From: Neobacillus sp. FSL H8-0543
GTDB lineage: Bacteria; Bacillota; Bacilli; Bacillales; Cytobacillaceae
Assembly (NCBI RefSeq): GCF_038592905.1
Contig: NZ_CP151943.1
Coordinates: 3,112,501-3,176,500 of the forward strand
Direction of reading: 5' to 3'
DNA length: 64,000 nucleotides
The notes under the pieces were generated by a model that was not told the origin of the DNA, made no database searches, and worked only from the letters and a program-made list of their open reading frames with translations. Of the stretch, positions 13,794 to 22,698 are shown piece by piece (positions within the stretch are counted from its first letter, which is position 1; every line of letters starts with the position of its first letter). The position numbers and the translations under genes were made by a program.

Positions 13794-16700
13794 TTACATA
13801 GTAAGATCACTTTCAACATGCTCAATCATTCTCTGTTTCTTTGATTTCCTAAAATACAATAATTCATAGATACAAGGAATGACAATCAAGGTCAAGAGAG
13901 TGGCCATTGCCAAACCACCTATTACAACGACAGCTAGACTTTGTGATACAAGGCTGCCAGTTTCTGCTTGCTTAAACAATAGTGGTAGCATCGCACAAAT
14001 CGTTGCAATTGCTGTCATGAAAATCGGGCGCATTCTTGTTGCGGATGCTTCGACAAGCGCATCCCGTATACTCATCTTTTGTTCATTTCGAATCACACGG
14101 TCTATGAGAACGATGGCATTGGTTACCACAATACCAATAAGCATTAATGCTCCCAAGAGAGCCGTGATATCAACGGAGATTCCGCTTATGACAATTCCTA
14201 AAATAGCTCCGATTGCAGCTAGTGGAAGAGAACACAGGATGGCAATAGGTGCTTTAATTGACTTAAATGTAATCACCATGATTAAAAATACAATCCCAAT
14301 GGAGACAAGCATAATGAGAAATAGATCCGTAAAGTCATCAGCTGTCTGGGCACTTGCACCACCGACAAAAACCTCTACACCATCAGGGAGATCGATTCCT
14401 TCATTCTGTTTTTTATCGCCGAATACCTCCATATTTACTTTAGTGGAGATTTCGGATAATTTTGCAGGGTCTACGGATGCAGTAACTTGGAGATAGGTTT
14501 CTCCATCCTTATGAAACTGATTTGTTGAACGTTCTTCACTTTCTAATTTTGCAATAGTGGATACGGGAACCATACCGGTTTCAGTCATCACTGGAATATT
14601 CTCTAGATCTTTTGGTGTTTTTGTGTCAAGAACAGGTTCTAGAATGACAGGTGTTTGTTTGTCATTCAAGCTTACCGTACCAATTGGTGTTTGATTTAAC
14701 ATCACTCCGAGTTGTTGGGCAACTTGTTCTGTATTTCCTTTAGAAGGGTCAACTGTTAAAGAGTAAACGGTTTTCTTTTCATCCTGATTGGTTGTTACTT
14801 CCTCAACCCCGTCAATACCTTTTACTTTATCTTTAATATTGTTTGCTACTTTTTCAAGATCAGATATATTTTCACCAATCACATCAATGGTAATGTTTGT
14901 ACTCCCTGATCCCATCATAAATGAAGCGGCAGATACTTCTAACGTAGCGTCGGGATATTGATCCTTTTTCTTTTCCATTTCATCTAATATTACTTCTGTG
15001 TCTTCTTTGTCATGTAATAAAATGCTAAAGGATGCTTCTGTTGGTGATCCCACCCAACCATATTGTGCCGCTTCTGCTGGAGATCCCACCTGTGCGAATA
15101 CATGTTGTACCTCATCCCATTTACGAATCGAATCTTCCAGTTCCATCATCTTTTCCTTCACTTCATCAATAGGTGTATCATTCGGGTAGCTTAGAGTGGC
15201 CACTACATAGTCAGCCGAAGAATTGTCAACCGCACCCTTTGGAATAGCAAAGTAGGTTGCAATGGAACCACCAAAAAGTAGGAATGAAATGGCGAAAATA
15301 ATCCATTTATGGTTTAAAGACCAAGTCATTATTTTCGGAAAACGAACGGCTGGTTTATGCTTAGGAAGCCTTGTGTTCTTTAGTAATCCAGCACTCATTA
15401 ATGGAACAACCGTCAATGCGACAAGCAGGGAAGCAAGCAAGGAATAAGTAACGGTTAAAGCGAACGGTAAGAGAAATTCTTGCAGCCCACCGTTTAATAA
15501 ACTCATTGGTAAGAAAACGGCTACTGTCGTTAAGGTAGAAGCAGTAATCGCAACGCCCACTTGTTTCGTTGCATCAATGATCATTTGAACAGAGAATTTC
15601 TCAGTTTGCATTTTGCGGAAAATATTTTCGATTACGACAATACTGTCATCGACTAGCCGACCTACCGCAACAGCAACCCCGCCGAGCGTTAAGATATTTA
15701 ATGTGACTCCAGACCAGGATAACAAGAACAATGTTAAACAAAGTGAGAGTGGAATCGATACTATGGTAATAAAAGTTGAACGGATATTACGTAAAAAGAC
15801 CATAATCACAATTGTTGCAAAGAGTGCACCAAGAAGAACTTCTTTTACCATTGTTTGTACAGAAGTCTGCACCATATCTGCAGATGAAACGTAAATAGTG
15901 GCTTCTTGTTGATCATATTTTTCATTAAGTTCCTTTGTTACTTTTTCGACTTCTTTGCTTATTGATACTGCATTTGAGTTACTATCCTTTGTGATGCTAA
16001 TGTCTAAGCTTTCTTTTCCGTTAAAACGACTGACGAAATTGGAGTTTTTTGTTTCCTCTATGGTCGATATGTCGCCGAGCTTGATATTAGGGGCTACGGT
16101 TAAGCTTTTTAATTTTTCTAAACTTGTTAAGTCTCCAATCACCTTAATATTGCTTGTTTTTCCGTCAATGATTTTTTCACCAACAGCTAAAGCAGTGTTT
16201 TGTCCTTGGAGAACTCCCATAACAGATTGCAGGGGAACTTGATTTTCTGTTAGTTTGTCATTATCGATTTTTACTGAAATAACGGAATCTGTAATCCCAT
16301 AAAGGTCGACATTGGAGACACCTTTGATATCCTGATAAATTGGTTGAAGTGTTTCTCTGGCAAATTCCATATTTTCTGTCGTCAGGCCATCATCAAAAGT
16401 AATAGCTATGTTTACGATTGGGATCATAGAAGTATTCAGCTGAGAAACGGTAGGTTTTGATATGTACATTGGCAAGTGAACATTGTTCAAAGCCTCTTGA
16501 ACGTCTAGTTTTGCCTGTTTCATATCCGAGCCTGCTTCAAAGAATAAGTCTACTTTTGAAAAGCCATCACCTGTTGTGGAGGTTATAGAGGTTTTGCCAT
16601 TTATTCCTGTGAGAGCTCTTTCAATAGGATTGGTGACCTCCGTTTCCATTGTTTTAGAGTCGGTGCCTTGACCCATTGAGATGATGCTCACTTGTGGGTT

Positions 16701-16826
16701 ATCCGCACTTGGTAAAAATTCCATTGGCAGTCTAAAGTAGCTGACAATGCCAATCACTAAGACCAATATGGTTATTAGTGATACAGCAGCTTTATTTTTA
16801 AAAGCCCATTTTGTGAAAGTTGACAC
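13794..16826 (-). CDS. RND-family efflux pump (SwrC/AcrB type)
   Basis: The 1010-residue protein has the RND layout: TM1, a large periplasm-equivalent loop (about 40-320), TM2-6, a second loop, TM8-12. TM4 contains GGVAVAVGRLVDDSIVVIENIF with the paired Asp of the proton relay. Length and sequence resemble Bacillus SwrC (YerP), a self-resistance pump for surfactants. It needs no outer-membrane channel in Gram-positives, and no membrane-fusion gene is adjacent. The start is GTG 16826 with GGGAGGAG nine bases upstream. In the 470 bp upstream only an orphan minus-strand terminator was found. Confidence 0.9.
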   Translation of the reverse strand: MSTFTKWAFKNKAAVSLITILVLVIGIVSYFRLPMEFLPSADNPQVSIISMGQGTDSKTMETEVTNPIERALTGINGKTSITSTTGDGFSKVDLFFEAGSDMKQAKLDVQEALNNVHLPMYISKPTVSQLNTSMIPIVNIAITFDDGLTTENMEFARETLQPIYQDIKGVSNVDLYGITDSVISVKIDNDKLTENQVPLQSVMGVLQGQNTALAVGEKIIDGKTSNIKVIGDLTSLEKLKSLTVAPNIKLGDISTIEETKNSNFVSRFNGKESLDISITKDSNSNAVSISKEVEKVTKELNEKYDQQEATIYVSSADMVQTSVQTMVKEVLLGALFATIVIMVFLRNIRSTFITIVSIPLSLCLTLFLLSWSGVTLNILTLGGVAVAVGRLVDDSIVVIENIFRKMQTEKFSVQMIIDATKQVGVAITASTLTTVAVFLPMSLLNGGLQEFLLPFALTVTYSLLASLLVALTVVPLMSAGLLKNTRLPKHKPAVRFPKIMTWSLNHKWIIFAISFLLFGGSIATYFAIPKGAVDNSSADYVVATLSYPNDTPIDEVKEKMMELEDSIRKWDEVQHVFAQVGSPAEAAQYGWVGSPTEASFSILLHDKEDTEVILDEMEKKKDQYPDATLEVSAASFMMGSGSTNITIDVIGENISDLEKVANNIKDKVKGIDGVEEVTTNQDEKKTVYSLTVDPSKGNTEQVAQQLGVMLNQTPIGTVSLNDKQTPVILEPVLDTKTPKDLENIPVMTETGMVPVSTIAKLESEERSTNQFHKDGETYLQVTASVDPAKLSEISTKVNMEVFGDKKQNEGIDLPDGVEVFVGGASAQTADDFTDLFLIMLVSIGIVFLIMVITFKSIKAPIAILCSLPLAAIGAILGIVISGISVDITALLGALMLIGIVVTNAIVLIDRVIRNEQKMSIRDALVEASATRMRPIFMTAIATICAMLPLLFKQAETGSLVSQSLAVVVIGGLAMATLLTLIVIPCIYELLYFRKSKKQRMIEHVESDLTM

Positions 16827-17093
16827 AGTAAATTTCTCCTCCCGTAGAACAAAATGAAAATACCAAATTAAATCGTATCATAAATTTTTCCAAAAATAAG
16901 ACTAAATTTGTAATTAATACAAACTTTACAAAAATTAAAAGAATGACTTGTTTCGTAGTCATTTACCTCCTGTAAACTTTTTCCTCCCTTCTGAATTTAA
17001 TGGTACTTTTATTGGGAATTTTCTGTAATGTACTAAAAGCGTATTTTCTAGTAAGACTTGAGACGTAGAAAAAGAATAGGACAACTGTTTTGT

Positions 17094-17128
17094 AAACTGA
17101 AAAAAAAATCCTCCCAGTGATGGAGGTC
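17094..17128 (-). terminator. Orphan terminator hairpin upstream of the RND gene
   Basis: CCTCC (17110-17114) and GGAGG (17122-17126) form a short stem followed on the minus strand by nine or more T. No intact minus-strand gene lies to its right. Apart from this, 16827-17295 contains no gene I can support. Confidence 0.5.
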
Positions 17129-17295
17129 TTCATGATCAAATGGGTAGTGTTTTCCTGTTGATAAGGCGAGATAATCAATGAAGGATAACGATAAGACTTT
17201 TTTTTAGGAAATGCAGGAAAAGCAACAGGGACTTGAGAAATTTATATATACCAACCACTTTGCAAAAATGTTCTGGAGGAAGAGGGAGCAAACAA

Positions 17296-17675
17296 ATGTT
17301 GACTTTTGTGGAAAAAAGGACAATTTTAAATACATTCGAATTAAAGGAAAAGGAAATAAGTAATAATAGATTGGTATATGAATATCCTGCAAGCAAGCAA
17401 AGAGGGAAAGTACTTGCTAGGGAATTACATCCTACAGGAAATGGCTATGTACTAGGGAAATACATGAATGAAGAAACGATTAAGAATAATGGATAAAAAG
17501 TTGATCCAAGAGGTTGGATTTCTATTAAAGAATTTTCAAAGGATGAGCTAACTAAAGTAATAGTTGAGGCAATGAAGTTCATGTCAGAGATAAAGGTTTC
17601 TTAATTACCTGGAAGGATGCTGGAACCGCTTTAGCTCGACAGGGCTTCGAAATTTACAGTGTAATGCTTATTTAA
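17296..17675 (+). pseudogene. Broken gene: small conserved Bacillus protein with internal stop and frameshift
   Basis: ATG 17296 has GGAGGAAGAGGGAG upstream and reads MLTFVEKRTILNTFELKEKE...LHPTGNGYV...NNG, then meets TAA at 17494-17496. The same frame continues with KVDPRGWISIKEFSKDELTKVIVEAMKF to 17604, and a shifted frame (17571-17675) continues NEVHVRDKGFLITWKDAGTA. The LHPTGNGYV and later 'IKEFSKDEL' pieces fit a small Bacillus family of unknown function. One stop plus one apparent frameshift indicates a recently inactivated gene, though a programmed event or sequencing error is possible. Confidence 0.6.
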
Positions 17676-17731
17676 AGAAGCAGTATTATCTCAATTATAT
17701 GGTGAAATTAAGCAAGATGGAGGTGGTTTTA

Positions 17732-17998
17732 CTGAAAAAATGGTTCTTTTCAATAGTTACTATTGTAGTTGTGATGTTTGTTTCAATTAACTTATACACA
17801 AAATTTAAAATGAATACTGTTCGAGAAAAAGTATTACAAAACTATCCAGAAATAACCAAAATAGATACTGTAAATAGTATTGGACAATGGGGAGAATGGT
17901 TCTCTGAATATGCACTTGTAGTAGAAATAAATGGAAATAATTATCGAGTTTGGACATTTGAAAATGGCAAAATTACTGGAAAAGAACTCTTAAATTAA
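17732..17998 (+). CDS. Small membrane-anchored protein with an unusual start
   Basis: The frame encodes KKWFFSIVTIVVVMFVSINL, one N-terminal membrane or signal-anchor helix, then about 65 polar residues (NTVREKVLQNYPEITKID...) that look like a small extracytoplasmic domain, similar in plan to DUF3139-type proteins. The only good ribosome site, GGAGG at 17719-17723, is eight bases before CTG 17732. The in-frame ATG at 17699 has none. A CTG start, or a decayed ATG/TTG, is therefore likely. Function unknown. Confidence 0.5.
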   Translation: MKKWFFSIVTIVVVMFVSINLYTKFKMNTVREKVLQNYPEITKIDTVNSIGQWGEWFSEYALVVEINGNNYRVWTFENGKITGKELLN

Positions 17999-18024
17999 AT
18001 CTTCTTACTGATTAAATTTTAATA

Positions 18025-18066
18025 AGAAATGGGAAACCACAAAGATTGAGTTTCCCTTCTTTTTTA
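18025..18066 (+). terminator. Terminator after the small membrane gene
   Basis: GGGAAAC (18031-18037) pairs with GTTTCCC (18049-18055), with flanking AAGAA/TTCTT pairing, then six T. Confidence 0.8.
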
Positions 18067-18121
18067 TCTAATAATTAACATTAGAATTTAACAGAGCCAA
18101 AATTATAAAAGGAGAAAACCG

Positions 18122-18745
18122 TTGAGCTTTATTAAATTATTTAAGAATTTTGTTGATCAACAATATGGTAATCCGAAGGGACTTGTAGGGCTTTATATAG
18201 GAGAAAAGATGGTGCAGCAGCATCAACCTGAAACACTATGGACTATTAATCTTTTGTCTCCGCAACCAGACGATACTATATTAGAGCTTGGCTGTGGAGC
18301 AGGTTATGCAGTGAAACAAGTGATAGGTCAATTTAAAGTAAAACAAATTGTAGGATTAGATATCTCTAAAACTGTGATTCAATCAGCAAGGATAAGAAAT
18401 AGAAAGGATATACTAAATGGAAAGGTAAGATTTTTACAAGGAGACGTAAAACATCTGCCTTTTGAAGATAACTCTTTTTCAAAGGTATTTAGTATACAAT
18501 CCATTTATTTTTGGGGGGACCTACCAAATACATTGTCTGAAATATACCGAGTAATTAAACCAGGAGGGTCTATAATAATAACCCTTAGTGATGGTGAAGA
18601 CAATAAGAAATGGGAAGGCATTACAGATTTGTTAAACGATCAAGTTATGCCAATTATGGATCAGTGTGGCTTTAAAAATATAGAAAAACTAAAGGGTCCG
18701 GACTCAAGGCAGTTTCAAACAGTCGCTATAAAGGCATCGATTTAG
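18122..18745 (+). CDS. Class I SAM-dependent methyltransferase
   Basis: The 207-residue protein contains motif I LELGCGAGYAVKQV, the acidic motif II (VGLDIS), and LPFEDNSFSKVFSIQSIYFW as the post-II region, the pattern of UbiE/Methyltransf_11 enzymes. It is cytoplasmic; the acceptor is unknown. The start is TTG 18122 with AAAAGGAG seven bases upstream; there is no better ATG. It stands alone between terminators. The sequence is somewhat more AT-rich than the metabolic genes around it. Confidence 0.8.
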   Translation: MSFIKLFKNFVDQQYGNPKGLVGLYIGEKMVQQHQPETLWTINLLSPQPDDTILELGCGAGYAVKQVIGQFKVKQIVGLDISKTVIQSARIRNRKDILNGKVRFLQGDVKHLPFEDNSFSKVFSIQSIYFWGDLPNTLSEIYRVIKPGGSIIITLSDGEDNKKWEGITDLLNDQVMPIMDQCGFKNIEKLKGPDSRQFQTVAIKASI

Positions 18746-18802
18746 CGATTAATGGACTTTAGGAAATACGGTATGCTTAAAATGTATAACACTAAACAAG
18801 AA

Positions 18803-18828
18803 GGGTCTTGAGTAAAAACTCAAGTCCC
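18803..18828. terminator. Hairpin between convergent genes
   Basis: GGG-t-CTTGAGT, four-base loop, ACTCAAG-t-CCC. No T-run on either strand is strong, but the position between the methyltransferase and the convergent 18855 gene suits a shared terminator. Confidence 0.5.
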
Positions 18829-18854
18829 TATCCCTGTTTATATCAGTAATTAAA

Positions 18855-19040
18855 TTAATTTTTTAAATTAGTGCTTTCTTCATAGACATCAAATAAATGG
18901 CTATAATAGTCTTTTATTTTTTTGTTGGAGTTATTTTTTATAAGGTTACTTTTTTGATACTGCAAAATTGGAAAGGATGCTACTATCAGAACAGAACCAC
19001 ATAACAACAATAAGCACACAATACCTATGATAACAAACAT
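18855..19040 (-). CDS. Small single-pass membrane protein, unknown
   Basis: MFVIIGIVCLLLLCGSVLIVASF forms one N-terminal membrane helix; the remaining ~38 residues are polar and basic (KSNLIKNNSNKKIKDYYSH). ATG 19040 is chosen because AAGGAG stands eight bases upstream; a GTG at 19049 overlaps that site. I do not recognise a family. It is transcribed away from the LacI-type gene, from a shared 105-bp region. Confidence 0.5.
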   Translation of the reverse strand: MFVIIGIVCLLLLCGSVLIVASFPILQYQKSNLIKNNSNKKIKDYYSHLFDVYEESTNLKN

Positions 19041-19089
19041 TTTATCCACTCCTTATCATCTTGGAATAGTACAAAATGATTGTAATTGA

Positions 19090-19103
19090 TGAAACGCATT
19101 TCA
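19090..19103. promoter_or_regulatory. Candidate operator of the LacI-type regulator
   Basis: TGAAA-CGCA-TTTCA is a 5-4-5 inverted repeat 42 bp before the regulator's start, within a longer imperfect palindrome (TTGAT...ATCAA). It resembles LacI-family operators, though the central CG is not symmetric. Autoregulation is inferred. Confidence 0.4.
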
Positions 19104-19145
19104 TATCAAGAAGAAATATCATTTTTTTATAAGGGGTTTCAAACT

Positions 19146-20108
19146 ATGGCAAATATTAAGGATATTGCAAAGAAGGCAGGAGTATCAGTAACAACAGTTT
19201 CCCGTGTAATAAATAATCATCCATATGTCAGTGAAGAAAAAAGGGAAGCTGTTATACGGGCTATAGAGGAGACCAATTACCAAAGAAATTTAAATGCTGT
19301 TCATTTAAGCAAAGGAGAAACTTTCCTTATAGGGGTTGTGATCCCTTTTATCAATCATCCTTACTTTGGTTTATTAGTTGAAGGAATAGCGAACGAAGCT
19401 GTAAAGAACAATTACAAATTGGTTCTATTCCAAACAAATTATGAGGTAGTCAGAGAGGTTGAAGCATTAAAGATGTTACAACATAAACAAATAGATGCTT
19501 TGATTATCTGTTCAAGAAGTTGCGGATGGGATGTTATCGACGAGTATGTACAGTACGGACCAATCGTTCTTTGCGAAGATTCTAGAGGTCAAAATGTATC
19601 TTCAACATTTATCGACCATTATAAAAGCTTTTTAAATGCATTAGAATATCTACATAAGAAAGGGCATCAAAAGATTGGCTATTGCGTTGGAAGAAAATCA
19701 GGAACCAATAGTATGCAAAGGGAAAAGGCATACAAGGAATTTTTGAAAAAGATAGATGTACCGTTTGCCCCCGATTACATTTTTTATGAATGCCTTAAAT
19801 TTGAGGATGGGGTAAAAGTGGTGCAGCAGTTGACAGAAATGGATAACCCACCAACAGCACTGCTAGTTACTAGTGACATCGTTGCTGCGGGAGTAATAAC
19901 CTACAGTCAGGAAAAGGGAATCTCAATACCTGATGAACTAGCAATAATGGGTTTTGATAACCAGCCAATAGCGAAAATTATGCACATCACCACACTCGAA
20001 ATTCCTTTGGTTGAAATCGGAAGAAAATTATTTCTTCAAGCAATCGACAATACAAAAAATTCTCACGAAGAGATAGATGTCAAATTAATTAATCGGCAAA
20101 CTGTGTAA
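19146..20108 (+). CDS. LacI-family transcriptional regulator
   Basis: The protein opens MANIKDIAKKAGVSVTTVSRVINNHPYVSEEKR, the LacI helix-turn-helix plus hinge, followed by a periplasmic-binding-type effector domain (LIGVVIPFINHPYFGLLVEGI...). Length 320 is slightly under the usual 330-340. ATG 19146 has AAGGGG 11 bases upstream; the 20 extra residues from ATG 19086 do not look like the family and lie over the putative operator. No sugar-use gene is adjacent, so its regulon is elsewhere; ligand unknown. Confidence 0.85.
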   Translation: MANIKDIAKKAGVSVTTVSRVINNHPYVSEEKREAVIRAIEETNYQRNLNAVHLSKGETFLIGVVIPFINHPYFGLLVEGIANEAVKNNYKLVLFQTNYEVVREVEALKMLQHKQIDALIICSRSCGWDVIDEYVQYGPIVLCEDSRGQNVSSTFIDHYKSFLNALEYLHKKGHQKIGYCVGRKSGTNSMQREKAYKEFLKKIDVPFAPDYIFYECLKFEDGVKVVQQLTEMDNPPTALLVTSDIVAAGVITYSQEKGISIPDELAIMGFDNQPIAKIMHITTLEIPLVEIGRKLFLQAIDNTKNSHEEIDVKLINRQTV

Positions 20109-20200
20109 TTAAGAACTAAGAGCTTGGACATTCCATGCTTACGATTTGTTGTACGAATTATGTTTAAAAAAGAGAGTAAACACGTTAAAACAACAAAAAA

Positions 20201-20237
20201 GAATCCGAAATAACTTACGATTTCGCATCCCTTTTTA
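20201..20237 (+). terminator. Terminator after the LacI-type gene
   Basis: CGAAAT (20206-20211) and ATTTCG (20220-20225) form the core stem, extended with two mismatches, followed by CCCTTTTT. Confidence 0.65.
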
Positions 20238-20255
20238 GATGATTTTTTTATGTTT

Positions 20256-20425
20256 GTACTCCTTTCACTATTGAAAAATGGAAAGGAAAAAGCGTTCGAT
20301 TATCAACTTTAGAGGCGTTTGGTAAGGCAATAGACTTTCAGCCTGGAGATATTTTAAAATACAAAGGTGACGAAGAAAAAATATTAGACAACAATTTCTT
20401 CAACTACTGGGAAGCTGGGAAGTAA
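20256..20425 (+). pseudogene. 3' remnant of a small XRE (Cro/CI-type) regulator
   Basis: The frame ending at TAA 20423-20425 reads TIEKWKGKSVRLSTLEAFGKAIDFQPGDILKYKGDEEK. That is the second half of a short XRE protein, whose usual ending is 'RLSTLEALCKALDCQPGDILEY'. No start codon, ribosome site or N-terminal recognition helix is present. The 5' half is lost, and the DNA upstream is a terminator of the neighbouring gene. Confidence 0.7.
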
Positions 20426-20430
20426 ATTTA

Positions 20431-21435
20431 CTACACTTTTTTTGAAATTTCTTCTCTATTAGGAGCAAGTGGTGGTTGTTCTAGCCATTTATTTTGTACC
20501 ATTAAATTATACCATTTCTTGGTTACCATAAGATTCTTTAGAATAGTGCCTTCATAAGCTGCTATAAGGTCTGTTCGCATGGATGATGCTAGACCCGCCC
20601 CATGATAGTTTTGGGCGGCTTGGAACAAGAAACCAATGTGATACAACATTAACTTATCAGAAAAAGGAGATTCCGTTGAAGTTGTCACTTCTGTTTCCCA
20701 AGATTTTGGTACTGGTAAGTTATCTGTTTGCATAATTTTTGTAAATGTTTTTATTTGTCCATCAGCAGTTTTCTCGGAATCCGTTAAAAATTTTCTTACC
20801 TCTTTTGTTTGAGCGACTTGACTGAAAGCGATTGAAAGAGTTTTTGCCATGATGCTTTTTTTAAGGTTGAAAGAAATACTTATGATTTCTGTTGCAGCTA
20901 ATTTTCTACCCTTTCCGAAAAATCCATCTATGAAATCTTGGCTAGTAATATATTCGGGGTTTTTAGCGGGATAAAATAAAGGATCTCTCTGGAAATTTCC
21001 TTTCTCAAGCAATAACTCAATGGTTTGATGATACATTCTTTTCGCATCGTTATCGCATGAATCGTAAAATTCCCTTAAATCTTTTCTAACTGATACAGCT
21101 AATGAGGTGCTGTGCCCTAACAATCCATGTAAGGTCATGACATGTAAATAATTCAGGCAAAATATATCCGTGAACAATCTTTGTTTACCTTTAAAGAGGT
21201 CTGATTCTGTAAATCCAATTGGAACGGGGAAACCCTCGGTCTCAATAAAAGTTACGATTTGTTTTTTTTGTTTCCCGTACGTCGTAATTGCATCCTCAAA
21301 AATGGCTTTTATTGGCCCGTCCTCAATAATAGAGAGCATATATCTATTTACCACATCTGTCATTGTACCGTTTATATACTCTCCCCACAGTGTTCCTATT
21401 TCGGAAGATGTAAGTTTTAATTTATAGTCATCCAT
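20431..21435 (-). CDS. DUF3231-family protein
   Basis: The 334-residue protein consists of two tandem, mainly helical repeats of about 165 residues. Compare LTSSEIGTLWGEYINGTMTDVV in the first with EIISISFNLKKSIMAKTLSIAF in the second, and the paired NYLHVMTLHGLLGHSTSLAVSVRKDL / NYHGAGLASSMRTDL segments. DUF3231 proteins are common in spore-forming Bacillaceae and have a ferritin-like/CotF-like helical look. No enzymatic role is established. A GAGGTGG ribosome site precedes the ATG. Family call is good; function unknown. Confidence 0.75.
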   Translation of the reverse strand: MDDYKLKLTSSEIGTLWGEYINGTMTDVVNRYMLSIIEDGPIKAIFEDAITTYGKQKKQIVTFIETEGFPVPIGFTESDLFKGKQRLFTDIFCLNYLHVMTLHGLLGHSTSLAVSVRKDLREFYDSCDNDAKRMYHQTIELLLEKGNFQRDPLFYPAKNPEYITSQDFIDGFFGKGRKLAATEIISISFNLKKSIMAKTLSIAFSQVAQTKEVRKFLTDSEKTADGQIKTFTKIMQTDNLPVPKSWETEVTTSTESPFSDKLMLYHIGFLFQAAQNYHGAGLASSMRTDLIAAYEGTILKNLMVTKKWYNLMVQNKWLEQPPLAPNREEISKKV

Positions 21436-21681
21436 ATTACCACCTCTTTGATATTATTTACTAATTTATCAAGTAATATGAATTTCACTAAGAGAACATT
21501 ATAAGAGGATTAATGCTCATTTCAAAGAGCGGTGCTTCTTTTGATACAAAAAACACCGAAAAATACGGTGCGATTTTGTATGCATTATTATTTTCATAAA
21601 GCATCATCAACATTTGACAAAAGGCTATTCCGCGATTAACATCAATCCTAACTTAATTAGTGGGACTTGGGAGTGTTTATG

Positions 21682-22125
21682 ATGAAAATTTATATTGATG
21701 CCGATGCTTGTCCAGTAAAAGATATCATTATCTCTGAGGGTACGAAGGCGGGAATTCCTGTTATCCTTGTGACTAGCTTTTCACATTTTTCGACGACGGA
21801 ACAACCATCAGGGGTAGAAACCATTTATGTTGATTCTGGAGCGGAGGCTGCGGATTATCGGATTATGAAGTTAGCAGCAAAAGGAGATATCATCGTTACG
21901 CAAGATTATGGTCTTGCTTCATTAGGGTTAGCCAAATCTTGTACAGTTCTTCATCATAAAGGGTTTAGCTATACAAATGAAAATATTGACCAATTATTAC
22001 AAACTCGTTATTTGAGTGCAATGGCTCGAAAGGGTGGAAAGCGAACAAAAGGGCCAAAACCATTCACTGCAGAGGATAGGGAGAAGTTTAGGGAACTTTT
22101 TAAAGAAGCAATTTTAAACCTATAG
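21682..22125 (+). CDS. yqxD: YaiI/YqxD family protein (DUF188, PIN-like)
   Basis: [14 protein letters not shown] is the exact family opening, with the acidic residues of a PIN-like nuclease fold. Further conserved pieces are [22 protein letters not shown] and the C-terminal [10 protein letters not shown]. About 147 residues, the normal family length. Its biochemical role is not established. ATG 21682 is eight bases after GGGAG; an upstream ATG (21679) and TTG (21667) are possible. In B. subtilis it lies in the dnaG-sigA region; here it is elsewhere. Confidence 0.85.
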   Translation: MKIYIDADACPVKDIIISEGTKAGIPVILVTSFSHFSTTEQPSGVETIYVDSGAEAADYRIMKLAAKGDIIVTQDYGLASLGLAKSCTVLHHKGFSYTNENIDQLLQTRYLSAMARKGGKRTKGPKPFTAEDREKFRELFKEAILNL

Positions 22126-22160
22126 TTAGTATTGAATCACAGCTGGAATAAATAGAGAAT

Positions 22161-22598
22161 CTAGCGCCCTTTTTTAAACCAGCTTATGATTACATAAATA
22201 ATAATTAGTAACACACCTATCTCAATAGCATGGTCGGCCAAGTTAAGTACTCCACCAGAGCGAACGATGAAATCTGTCACCTGCCCAAACAAAAGCCGAT
22301 CTATGCCATTTCCAATGGCTCCTCCGACTAGAAATCCCAAGCTACTGTCGATGAGAGCACCGTTCATTTCTTCCGTTCTACGAAAATAGAAAACTCCTAT
22401 TACAAACAACACCGCCACAATTCCGAAGAGCCGTGCATAGCCTTGAAATAAACCTCCTGCCATCCCACTATTCTCGATATGTGTGAGTGGTATTCCCCAT
22501 AATGTAAAGGATTCATTGATGTCAATGTAGGTACGAATGAGAAATTTGGTAAACTGGTCTGTCATAATAACGAGGATGGCAATAATATAAAATAGCAT
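22161..22598 (-). CDS. lspA: Signal peptidase II (LspA), second-type paralogue
   Basis: The 145-residue protein has four membrane helices and both catalytic aspartates: VTDFI (about residue 109) and LNLADHAIEIG (about 121). GNGIDRL and DQFTKF are the other conserved pieces. It would cut prolipoproteins after lipid attachment. The usual N-x-GAAF motif is changed to NSGMAGGLF, and the gene stands away from the rluD/pyr cluster where Bacillus lspA normally sits, so it is probably an accessory copy. A promoter-like region and a short repeat (22646-22668) lie upstream. Confidence 0.85.
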   Translation of the reverse strand: MLFYIIAILVIMTDQFTKFLIRTYIDINESFTLWGIPLTHIENSGMAGGLFQGYARLFGIVAVLFVIGVFYFRRTEEMNGALIDSSLGFLVGGAIGNGIDRLLFGQVTDFIVRSGGVLNLADHAIEIGVLLIIIYVIISWFKKGR

Positions 22599-22645
22599 AG
22601 ATTGTCCAACTTTCTTGCAGATATATTTTATTCGTCAATTTTAAG

Positions 22646-22668
22646 CGCTGTTATCGCATAAATTGTTG
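22646..22668 (+). repeat. GGCTGTTTTCG-type intergenic repeat, copy 2
   Basis: CGCTGTTATCGCATAAATTG matches copy 1 (13349-13371) at about 19 of 23 positions. It lies just upstream of lspA, antisense to it. Confidence 0.45.
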
Positions 22669-22698
22669 CTTTATTGAACTTATGAATAAATGAATTCA

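Noticed and set aside
13879..14496. Open frame of 205 codons on the plus strand inside the RND pump gene
   Set aside because: It is antisense to a clearly conserved 1010-residue protein, has no ribosome site and no recognisable domain.
16827..16962. Possible 50-codon leader upstream of the RND pump (minus strand, AGGAGGTAAATG)
   Set aside because: The ribosome site is only three bases from the ATG, and the predicted peptide resembles random AT-rich sequence.
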